Of a stretch of DNA of 64,000 bases, positions 1-10,540 are shown in pieces (position 1 is the first letter of the stretch; every line of letters begins with the position of its first letter). The stretch is from Rhizobium sp. (GTDB lineage Bacteria; Pseudomonadota; Alphaproteobacteria; Rhizobiales; Rhizobiaceae), in NCBI GenBank assembly GCA_002796995.1, contig PEKW01000008.1, positions 186,001-250,000 of the forward strand, given 5' to 3'. A model generated the notes under the pieces. That model saw nothing but the letters and a program-made list of their open reading frames with translations, did not search any database and had not been told where the DNA came from. The translations under genes and the position numbers were made by a program.

Positions 1-213
1 GCCGGCGAGATCGGCACCGGCGACCATCGGCGTGCGCCTTGCGATCCGCCCCTTGCCGGAGACGGACAGGCCGTCCTTGTAGTTCAGCGTCGAGTAGGCG
101 ATCTCCACGAGTACGTCGTTGTCGGGGAGATCGGCGGTCGTCAGCTGACGAAAACCGGCCTTCGGCTTGCCGTCGACGGTATCGACGACGATCGCTGTGA
201 ATGTCTCGCTCAT
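1..213 (-). CDS. MDR-family acryloyl-CoA reductase / quinone oxidoreductase (AcuI/YhdH type), N-terminal part only
   Basis: The frame starts with ATG at 213 (GGGAG about 12 bases upstream) and runs off the left edge, giving 71 residues. The visible part contains the segment STLNYKDGLSVSGKG followed by RR-P-VAGADLAG, typical of the N-terminal GroES-like lobe of YhdH/AcuI medium-chain dehydrogenases, where NYKD is near-invariant. Members reduce acryloyl-CoA or quinone-like substrates with NADPH and lack the catalytic zinc site. The nucleotide-binding lobe lies outside the window, so substrate cannot be judged. It is transcribed in the same direction as ndvA, 165 bases downstream of it. Confidence 0.8.
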   Translation of the reverse strand, partial: MSETFTAIVVDTVDGKPKAGFRQLTTADLPDNDVLVEIAYSTLNYKDGLSVSGKGRIARRTPMVAGADLAG

Positions 214-378
214 GATGGATGCTCCCGACGCTGCAATGCCCAAGTCATGGCCGGCAGGGGGCATGGTGTACGCGTAGCGCCTCCCGACAGCCGCACCGAA
301 CATGCCACGCCAGTTCGCCGAATGCCACGGCCTTGTCCAGGCCGGTGGCACCAGGTCAGGCGGAGAGGACCAGCGATC

Positions 379-2118
379 TCAGTCCGCCTTTTCCTCGGTC
401 AACAGGCCGCTGGTCCGAAGCAGCGAAGCGAAGCGCCCGCCGCTGGCGCTCAGCTGGGCGTAGCCGCCCATTTCGATGATGCGGCCGTGGTCGAGGAAGA
501 GCACGATATCGGCCTCGCGTACGGTCGACAGCCTGTGGGCGATGATGAAGGTCGTGCGGTTCTGGCGCAGCCGGTCGATCGCGGTCTTGACCCGCTCCTC
601 GGTTTCCACGTCGAGCGCGCTGGTCGCCTCGTCGAGCACGAGGATCGGCGCGTTCTTCAGGATGGCGCGGGCGATCGCGATGCGCTGGCGCTCGCCGCCC
701 GACAACCGGTTGCCGCGCTCGCCGACCATGGTGGTGAAGCCGCTGAGCCGGCTTTCGATGAAATCGGTGGCGGCCGCCGCTTCCGCAGCCTTCAGGATCT
801 CCTCCACGGTCGCGTCCTCGCGACCGAGCTGGATGTTTTCCTGGATCGAGCGGTTGAGCAGGCCGGCGTCCTGGAAGACGGTAGCGATCGAGTGACGCAG
901 CGACTTGCGGGTGACCGTGCGGATATCCGTGCCGTCGATCAGGATCGAGCCCTGCTGCGGCTCGTGCACCCTTTGCAGCAGATTGATCAGCGTGGTCTTG
1001 CCCGCACCGGTCGGCCCGACGATCGCGATCGTCTGCCCGGCCTTCACCGAGAACGAGACGTCGTGCACGCCCTGCGTGGTGTTGGCAAAGTCGAAGGAGA
1101 CATTGCGGAACTCGACGTCGCCCCTCACATCCTTCAGCTCGGCGGCACCGGCCGGCTCCTCGCGCTCCTGCACGGAATCCTCGAGATGGTAAAAATCCTC
1201 GAGCTTGGAACGGGCTTCGAAGATCTGCGTCGCAAACTGGCGCATCTGGTCGAGACGGCCGATCAGCAGGCCGGCGAACCCAGTGAAGGCGATGATGTCG
1301 CCGACCTTCAGCTCGCCCCGCTGCACCAGGATCGTGCCGATCACCAGGATCACCAGCATGGAGACGGTCGAGGCGATGCGGTTGAGCGCGCTGGCGATCG
1401 CCCACCAGTCGAGCACCGGATACTGGGCGGCGAGCAGCTGCTGGGCATACTGCTTCAGCGCCCGGGTCTCGGCTTCGATGCGGTTGTAGCTATGCAGCAC
1501 GGAGACGTTGCTGATCGAGTCGCTGACGTGGGAGAAGACGGTGTGGTAGTGGCCTTCGACCGAAGCCTGGCCTTCCTTGGTCCGGTTCATCACCATCTTG
1601 CCGATCAGTACGTAAAGCACGCTGAGCACGATCAGCACGGAGGACAGGCGCCAGTCCATAGAGAACGCGGTCGGGATGAGCAGGGTGAGCGCGACCGCGG
1701 TCGCAAGATGGGTCCGCATGAATTCGAGCCACAGGCCGAACAGGGTCTCGCTTGCCCTCAAAAGGGTGTGCAGCGCATTGGACGTGCCGCGCTGGTGGTG
1801 CCAGCTGAGCGGCATGGAAATGATGCGGCCAAAGGCCTCGGTCAGAAGGTCGGCGCGCCGGCCATGCGCCAGCCGGTCAGCCTCGCGGGCGACCAGCACA
1901 TAGGCGATCGTGTTGAACACGCCGAACCCGCCCCAGGCGATCAGCATGGTCTTGGCGTCGCCCTTTTCCGATATGGCGTCGATGATGCGCCCGAAAAGAA
2001 TGGGTTCGATGATGGTGATCATCGCCAGCACGATATTGGCGATCACGACCAGCGTTACCCGGAAGCGGTAGGCCGCCAGGTATTTCAGGGCCTTTATGTA
2101 GACCTGGAACAAGGACAA
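379..2118 (-). CDS. ndvA: Cyclic beta-1,2-glucan ABC exporter NdvA/ChvA
   Basis: A 579-residue fused ABC half-transporter (membrane domain plus ATPase), the usual size of NdvA/ChvA. The N-terminal ~320 residues form an ABC type-1 membrane domain of six hydrophobic segments; the ATPase follows with Walker A GPTGAGKT (Lys374), signature LSGGERQRIAIARA, Walker B ILVLDEATSALD and the H-loop IIAHRLSTV. In rhizobia and Agrobacterium this protein moves cyclic beta-1,2-glucan made by NdvB from cytoplasm to periplasm, where it serves osmoadaptation and host invasion. The start is TTG at 2118, preceded by GAGGA with about 7 bases spacing, and matches the family N-terminus MSLFQVY. It is divergent from the LuxR gene; ndvB lies about 8 kb away. 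The assignment rests on full-length family resemblance plus the ndvB gene in the same window. Confidence 0.93.
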   Translation of the reverse strand: MSLFQVYIKALKYLAAYRFRVTLVVIANIVLAMITIIEPILFGRIIDAISEKGDAKTMLIAWGGFGVFNTIAYVLVAREADRLAHGRRADLLTEAFGRIISMPLSWHHQRGTSNALHTLLRASETLFGLWLEFMRTHLATAVALTLLIPTAFSMDWRLSSVLIVLSVLYVLIGKMVMNRTKEGQASVEGHYHTVFSHVSDSISNVSVLHSYNRIEAETRALKQYAQQLLAAQYPVLDWWAIASALNRIASTVSMLVILVIGTILVQRGELKVGDIIAFTGFAGLLIGRLDQMRQFATQIFEARSKLEDFYHLEDSVQEREEPAGAAELKDVRGDVEFRNVSFDFANTTQGVHDVSFSVKAGQTIAIVGPTGAGKTTLINLLQRVHEPQQGSILIDGTDIRTVTRKSLRHSIATVFQDAGLLNRSIQENIQLGREDATVEEILKAAEAAAATDFIESRLSGFTTMVGERGNRLSGGERQRIAIARAILKNAPILVLDEATSALDVETEERVKTAIDRLRQNRTTFIIAHRLSTVREADIVLFLDHGRIIEMGGYAQLSASGGRFASLLRTSGLLTEEKAD

Positions 2119-2345
2119 TTGCGTTTCCTCATCGATCGGCCGGAATGGCCATCGCAGCTTGAAGCGTTTTTCTTATAAACTGGCAAGAGGATATGCCATA
2201 GTGCGGTGATACGGCGGGGATCTGCCTGCGGTCCGCACTGTTTTTACGGTGCATCCGGCGAGTGGCGACCGATCCAGCCGGGCGTTCGCGGCAGGTCAGA
2301 TTTCGCCGCAGAGGCTAGATTTCGGATGTCGAATTTAAATGCCTC

Positions 2346-2362
2346 CTAACGATATATGTTAG
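2346..2362. promoter_or_regulatory. Dyad in the ndvA / LuxR divergent intergenic region
   Basis: CTAAC and GTTAG arms separated by seven A/T-rich bases (GATATAT). It sits in the 251-base divergent region between ndvA and the LuxR-type gene, about 95 bases before the preferred TTG start of the latter. Its size is like a LuxR-family operator or a simple dyad operator, so autoregulation is possible, but nothing else supports that reading. Confidence 0.35.
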
Positions 2363-2456
2363 CTTATGCATGCCTTCCAAACGGATCACCCCGATACAAA
2401 TCGGTACCGTATGGCTTTTTCGTGATCTCGCCCGCAAGGCGAAGATGGGGGTAGGT

Positions 2457-3197
2457 TTGAGCATTAATCAATTGATCCAGTTCCTGGTCGTCGCGGACGA
2501 GTGCCGCACCGCCGAGGAAGTCGTGGGCGAGTTGGAGACATTGTTGCGGCACTACCGCTTCGACTATTACGGTCTCATCCGCCAGCCGAAGCCGAACGAA
2601 AATCCCATGCAGCTCGTGCTGATGGGGCACTGGCCCGAGGGGTGGCCGGAGACCTACATCGCCAAGAAATTCGTGTTGATCGATCCGACCATCCGCTATC
2701 TCGGACAGGCCCAGAAGGGCTTTCGCTGGAGCGAGACGATCACCGCCTTCAAGAGCGATCCGCATCGCAAGCGCATGGAGCGCATGATGATGGAATCGCT
2801 CCGTTTCGGACTTCAGGACGGCTATATTTTCCCGGTCCACGGCCGCACTGGCCTGCTTGGCAACATGACGCTCGGCGGCAGGCCCGTCGATCTGTCGCCG
2901 GTCGAGATGACCCTTTTCGACGCGGTCGCCAAGAAAGCCTTCTGGCGCGTGCTCGAACTCCGCCGCGAGACCGGCGCGCTGCAGGAGGCGACGCAGGTCG
3001 ACACGCGCATGACCCGGCGCGAGATGGAGGTGCTGAATTATCTCGCCGACGGCATGACCTCGAATGACATCAGCAAGATCCTGAAGATCTCGAACCACAC
3101 GGTCGACTGGTACATGAACGGCATCCAGGACAAGCTGAAGGCGAAGAATCGTCAGCACGTGGTCGCATTGGCCTTCCGGCTCGGGCTGATTACGTGA
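2457..3197 (+). CDS. expR: LuxR-family solo regulator at the expR position (ExpR-like)
   Basis: A LuxR-type regulator with an N-terminal autoinducer-binding domain and C-terminal helix-turn-helix (MTRREMEVLNYLADGMTSNDISKIL...). Counting from the upstream ATG at 2370, the ligand-pocket residues are present: W92, Y96, D105-P106, W120 and G151, which correspond to the six invariant residues of AHL-binding LuxR proteins. The HTH keeps the usual E, L and G. I prefer TTG at 2457 because it is preceded by GGGGGTAGG and gives 246 residues, the usual length; the 2370 start lacks a ribosome site and adds 29 unusual residues. Location between ndvA and pyc is the known position of expR in Sinorhizobium. 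No luxI-type synthase is in the window, so it is a local orphan. ExpR controls exopolysaccharide and motility in Sinorhizobium; the same role here is inferred from position and domains. Confidence 0.8.
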   Translation: MSINQLIQFLVVADECRTAEEVVGELETLLRHYRFDYYGLIRQPKPNENPMQLVLMGHWPEGWPETYIAKKFVLIDPTIRYLGQAQKGFRWSETITAFKSDPHRKRMERMMMESLRFGLQDGYIFPVHGRTGLLGNMTLGGRPVDLSPVEMTLFDAVAKKAFWRVLELRRETGALQEATQVDTRMTRREMEVLNYLADGMTSNDISKILKISNHTVDWYMNGIQDKLKAKNRQHVVALAFRLGLIT

Positions 3198-3234
3198 AAA
3201 TCGGCAGAAATCTGGCATCCATCAATCGGAGAAA

Positions 3235-3261
3235 TTGAACTCTTTGTGACAAAAGGATATG
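3235..3261 (+). promoter_or_regulatory. Possible sigma-70 promoter of pyc
   Basis: TTGAAC at 3235-3240 and GATATG at 3256-3261, spaced 15 bases (one or two short of ideal), about 50 bases before the pyc start. Weak consensus match, listed only because spacing to the gene is sensible. Confidence 0.3.
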
Positions 3262-3310
3262 GGGTTTCTCGCAGTGCAGCATTCTGTGGCCATCGACTGA
3301 GGAGACCGAT

Positions 3311-6772
<3,462 letters not shown>

Positions 6773-6795
6773 GGCGAACCTCCGGCTCCAGCGAA

Positions 6796-6830
6796 AAAGC
6801 CCCGGCCAGCAGCGCGCTGACCGGGGCTTT
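6796..6830. terminator. Bidirectional terminator between pyc and the amidohydrolase
   Basis: Arms AAAGCCCCGGCCAGC and GCTGACCGGGGCTTT pair with one G-U, flanked by A on the left and T on the right, so it can stop both converging transcripts. Confidence 0.85.
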
Positions 6831-6852
6831 CCATTGCGGGCGTCGACGCCGT

Positions 6853-8016
6853 TTACTTCGGCGCCAGCCACTTTTCGGCAAGCTCGACCCAGAAGCTGGT
6901 GCCGATCGGCAGCAGGTCGTCATTGAAGTCGTAGCGCGGGTGGTGCAGCGGCGGATCGTTCGGCGTGCGCTGCGTGCCGACGAAGAAATAGCAGCCGGGC
7001 CGCTCTTCCAGCATATAGGCGAAATCCTCGCTGCCCATTGTCGGGCGCGCCAGCTCGACCACCTTGTCCGCACCGGCAAACCGGGTTGCCAACGTCCGGA
7101 TGAAGTCCGTCTCGGCCTTGTGGTTGATCGTCGCGTTATAGCCCCGCTGGTAGTCGATGGTGACGCCCATGCCGTAGCTCGCCGCCTGGCCCTCGGCGAT
7201 CATGCGCACGCGTTCTTCCAACTGGTCGCGAACCTTCGGATCGAAAGAGCGGATCGACAGAAGCATCTCGGCGCGTTCCGGGATGACATTGCTTGCCCCG
7301 CCCGCATGAAAGGCGCCGACGGTGATGACGGTCGGGTCGATCGGATGGATGTTGCGCGAGATGATCGTCTGTAGCGCCATGATGATCGATGCACCGCAGA
7401 CGATCGGATCGGCGGTGTCCTGCGGCTCGGCGCCGTGGCCGCCCCGGCCGTTGACGGTGATCTTGCATTCGTCGACCGCCGCCATGATAGGCCCTTCGCG
7501 CAGCGCGAACTGCCCGAACGGAATGGTCGGGTCGTTGTGCAGGGCAAAGACCGCGTCGCAGGGGAATTTCTCGAACAACCCGTCATCCATCATGATCTTG
7601 GCGCCGCCGAAATTCTCCTCGGCCGGCTGGAAGATCAGGTGCACCACGCCGTCGAAATTCTTCCGCTCGGCGATGATCTTGGCGGCGCCGAGAAGCATGG
7701 CGGTATGACCGTCGTGGCCGCAGGCATGCATCATGCCCGGCGTCTTGCTCTGATAGTCGAGCCCGGTTTCCTCGAGGATCGGCAGCGCGTCGAAATCGGC
7801 GCGGATTCCGATGCTCCGGTTGCTGGTGCCGTTGCGAAGCGTGGCGACGACACCGGTCTTGGCCAGCCCGCGCGTCACTTCATAGCCCAGCGCTTCCAGC
7901 TGCTTGGCGACATAGTCAGAGGTGTTGAACTCCGACAGGCCGATCTCGGGGTGCTGGTGAAGATAGTGGCGGGTCGCCACGACGTCGGCCATGTAGTTGG
8001 AGAACTGAATTGTCAT
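6853..8016 (-). CDS. M20 family metal-dependent amidohydrolase (hippurate hydrolase-like)
   Basis: 387 residues from ATG at 8016. The protein has the M20D layout: N-terminal HPEIGLSEFNT, the metal-binding MHACGHDGHTAML motif, PAEENFGGAKIMMDDGLF, the lid-domain segment, and the C-terminal metal ligand MGSEDFAYML. Family members hydrolyse N-acyl amino acids, hippurate or indole-acetyl amino acids using two divalent metals in the cytoplasm; the exact substrate cannot be read from sequence. A TTG-initiated upstream extension to 8151 would add 45 low-similarity residues and is not chosen. It is divergent from a TetR regulator, which may control it, and close to an aminotransferase, which would suit N-acyl amino acid catabolism (inference). 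Confidence 0.88.
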   Translation of the reverse strand: MTIQFSNYMADVVATRHYLHQHPEIGLSEFNTSDYVAKQLEALGYEVTRGLAKTGVVATLRNGTSNRSIGIRADFDALPILEETGLDYQSKTPGMMHACGHDGHTAMLLGAAKIIAERKNFDGVVHLIFQPAEENFGGAKIMMDDGLFEKFPCDAVFALHNDPTIPFGQFALREGPIMAAVDECKITVNGRGGHGAEPQDTADPIVCGASIIMALQTIISRNIHPIDPTVITVGAFHAGGASNVIPERAEMLLSIRSFDPKVRDQLEERVRMIAEGQAASYGMGVTIDYQRGYNATINHKAETDFIRTLATRFAGADKVVELARPTMGSEDFAYMLEERPGCYFFVGTQRTPNDPPLHHPRYDFNDDLLPIGTSFWVELAEKWLAPK

Positions 8017-8297
8017 GTGAGGCACCAGGGGTTGGCTTGCGGTTTGGAGGGTCTGGTCGTTGGCGACCGTCCCCGCCGGCTCGTCGTCGCCCGGACGCTT
8101 GGCTGGCGCGCGACCGGTGAATGGTGCCGGAGTTTTGCACTTGTGCCCCAATTATTCAACCGTATAAACAGGAAGTCGACAACACCGATTGGACGATCGG
8201 TCTGCCTGACCTGGGAGGAGCGCATGCAGGAATTCGGCCCGCGCGAGAGGAACAGAACGCAGTGCCTGGACGCGGCAAACGTCCCGGATCTCCAGCC

Positions 8298-8951
8298 ATG
8301 AGCCGGCGTCCCTTCCACCGTGCCGGGGAGGCCGAACGTCGGCAGGACCTGATCACCGCGACGCTCGACTGCATTTCCGAATACGGCCTGCAGGGCGCGA
8401 CCGTGCGCCAGATCGCCGCCCGTGCCGGCGTGACCGGCGGTCTCATCCGCCATTATTTCACCGGCAAGGAGCAGATGCTCCAGGCCGCCTATCGCGAAGT
8501 CATGATGACCATCGGCACGACGGCGATCAACGCGGCCGAGGCGGCCGGCAGCGACCCGCGCCGCCGCCTGCACGACTTCGTCATCGCCAATGTCAGCCCG
8601 CCGATCATCGATCCGCGCACGCTCTCGCTCTGGGCCGCCTTCATCAGCCACGTGCGCGTCGATCCGGAATTCGCCCGCATCCACCGCGAGAACTACCTGA
8701 CCTTCCTCGGCTCGCTCGAGGAACTGCTCTCCGCCTTCCTCGCCGCCAACGGCCGGACCATCGCGCCGGAGGAATGCCGCAAGCTGGCGATCGCCATCAA
8801 CGGTCTGATCGACGGGCTGTGGCTGGAAGGTTCGCTGGCCGGCGACCTGTTCGACGACCAGGCCCTGCCGCGCATCGCGCTCGAATCGGTGGAGTCCCTG
8901 CTTGGGGGCCTCAAACTTTCCGGGCCGGACGGACCGAACGACACGAAATGA
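8298..8951 (+). CDS. TetR family regulator with BetI-type C-terminal domain
   Basis: 217 residues from ATG at 8298. The N-terminal helix-turn-helix reads GATVRQIAARAGVTGGLIRHYFTGKEQML, a clear TetR DNA-binding domain. The C-terminal half, with AINGLIDGLWLEGSLAGDLF, resembles BetI and related repressors. BetI proper represses choline-betaine genes, which are not nearby, so the betI name is not given. Its last codons overlap the start of the aminotransferase in an ATGA arrangement, which implies translational coupling, and it is divergent from the amidohydrolase; it probably regulates one or both. An in-frame upstream extension to 8121 lacks conservation and a ribosome site; a GTG 39 bases upstream of the chosen ATG remains possible. 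Confidence 0.85.
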   Translation: MSRRPFHRAGEAERRQDLITATLDCISEYGLQGATVRQIAARAGVTGGLIRHYFTGKEQMLQAAYREVMMTIGTTAINAAEAAGSDPRRRLHDFVIANVSPPIIDPRTLSLWAAFISHVRVDPEFARIHRENYLTFLGSLEELLSAFLAANGRTIAPEECRKLAIAINGLIDGLWLEGSLAGDLFDDQALPRIALESVESLLGGLKLSGPDGPNDTK

Positions 8952-10165
8952 TGGGACACTCCATGCGTTATGCCGCCATTACCGAACGCCTCGCCGATCT
9001 GGGATCGGGCAAATGGGCGATCCATCTTGAGGCCCGGCGCAAGGCTGCCGAGGGTATACCCGTCATCGAACTGACGATCGGCGAGCCGGATATCCGTCCC
9101 GACCTGGCCCTGCTCGACGAGTGCGCCCGCGCCATGTATGCCGGCCGCACGCGCTATTCGAACGGCCGCGGCGAGCCGTCGGTGGTCAATGCCCTGGTCG
9201 AGAAATACAGCAAGCGCCGCAGCGATGTAACCGCACGCAACGTGCTGTGCTTTCCCGGCACGCAGACCGCTCTCTTCACCGTCATGCTCGGCCTGCTCGA
9301 CCGCGACGACGAAGTCCTGGTGGGCGATCCCTATTATGCGACCTATGAAGGCGTGATCGCGGCAAGCGGCGCGCGCATGGCGCCCGTGCCGCTGCATCCC
9401 GAGAAGAAGTTTCACCTGCACGCCGAAGATCTCGCCCGAGCCGTGACGCCGCGCTCCCGCGTGGTCCTGCTCAACACGCCGCACAATCCGACGGGTGCGG
9501 TACTCTCCGCCGAGGAGATTGCCGCGATCGGCGAGGTCTGCCGCAAGCACGATCTCTGGATCGTCTGCGACGAGGTCTATGAGGAGCTGATCTTCGACAG
9601 CGCCTTCGCCTCCCCATTCGACGATCCGGCACTCGCCGAGCGCACCATCGTCGTTTCGTCGATCTCGAAATCCCACGCCGCACCCGGCTTTCGCAGCGGC
9701 TGGGCGATCGGGCCCGCGGAATTCTGCGATCGCCTTCTGCCCGTCTCCGAAACCATGCTGTTCGGCGTCCAGCCCTTCATCGCCGACATGACGGCAATGG
9801 CCCTCACCCAGCCCTTCGACACGGCAACCGTGATGCGCGCCAATTACGAGCGGCGGGCAAGGCTCCTGGCTGACGTTCTCGAACGGGAGGGAACGCTGAA
9901 GCCGATGATGCCGGAGGGCGGCATGTTCATCGTCGTCGACGTCACCGGCACCGGCCTTGCCGGACAGGATTTCGCCCACCGGCTGCTTGAAGACAAACAC
10001 GTCGCCGTCATGCCCGGCGCCTCCTTCGGCGAGCAGGCGGCCAACTTCATCCGCGTCTCGCTGACCGTCGACGACGAGCAGCTGGCGGTCGCCGCCGGAC
10101 GCATGGTCGACCTCGCTTCGGAGCTTGCCGACCGCCGACCGGGCGCACATCGCGCCGTGGGCTGA
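8948..10165 (+). CDS. PLP-dependent class I/II aminotransferase (aspartate aminotransferase-like)
   Basis: 405 residues from the ATG that overlaps the TetR stop codon (an ATG at 8963 is an equal candidate and starts MRYAAITERL). Fold type I motifs are present: the IELTIGEPDI N-terminus, LLNTPHNPTGAVL (Asn binding PLP), IVCDEVYEELIF (Asp), and SSISKSHAAPGFRSGW, where the Lys is the Schiff-base residue and the following Arg binds phosphate/carboxylate. Such enzymes transfer amino groups between amino acids and 2-oxo acids. Coupling to the TetR gene and the facing amidohydrolase suggests a role in use of an amino-acid conjugate. Substrate unknown. Confidence 0.9.
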   Translation: MMGHSMRYAAITERLADLGSGKWAIHLEARRKAAEGIPVIELTIGEPDIRPDLALLDECARAMYAGRTRYSNGRGEPSVVNALVEKYSKRRSDVTARNVLCFPGTQTALFTVMLGLLDRDDEVLVGDPYYATYEGVIAASGARMAPVPLHPEKKFHLHAEDLARAVTPRSRVVLLNTPHNPTGAVLSAEEIAAIGEVCRKHDLWIVCDEVYEELIFDSAFASPFDDPALAERTIVVSSISKSHAAPGFRSGWAIGPAEFCDRLLPVSETMLFGVQPFIADMTAMALTQPFDTATVMRANYERRARLLADVLEREGTLKPMMPEGGMFIVVDVTGTGLAGQDFAHRLLEDKHVAVMPGASFGEQAANFIRVSLTVDDEQLAVAAGRMVDLASELADRRPGAHRAVG

Positions 10166-10540
10166 GCCTCCGGGTAGGGCCCGATCGACAGCATTTCGCT
10201 GAGACAAAAACCTTCGCGGGGGACGGGTCGGCCGTTCGGCGGCATGCCCCGCGTCCGTATGGCTGAGCAGAGGCTACGGCAAAGGGCGCCGCGCCCGGCC
10301 GGAGATCCATGCCCCTTGGCTACAGCTTTGAAATAAGGCATAAAAAAGCCAATTTTCCCAGCGAAGCCACCAACCTATCTCCGCCTGGACCGGTTTTTTT
10401 GACGCCATCGCCTCGCATTGCTGGCTTTTTGAGTTCAGAAGATTGAACGGGAGGCCAAAACCGTGCAATGCGATGCGCCGGGGGATGGCAGTGGGTCAAG
10501 ACGAACCCTGACGAACGCCCTCTAACGAAAACTCGAGAAT
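10166..10540. other. 375-base leader region upstream of ndvB
   Basis: No credible gene. The region turns A/T rich around 10340-10445, unlike its surroundings, and holds complementary arms AAAAAGCCA (10343-10351) and TGGCTTTTT (10422-10430), which could close a large stem in the ndvB leader transcript. The promoter of ndvB must lie here. No convincing -35/-10 pair was picked out. Confidence 0.4.

Noticed and set aside
8298..8951. Naming the TetR gene betI.
   Set aside because: The C-terminal domain is BetI-like but betA/betB/betC are not adjacent, and similar domains occur in other TetR repressors.
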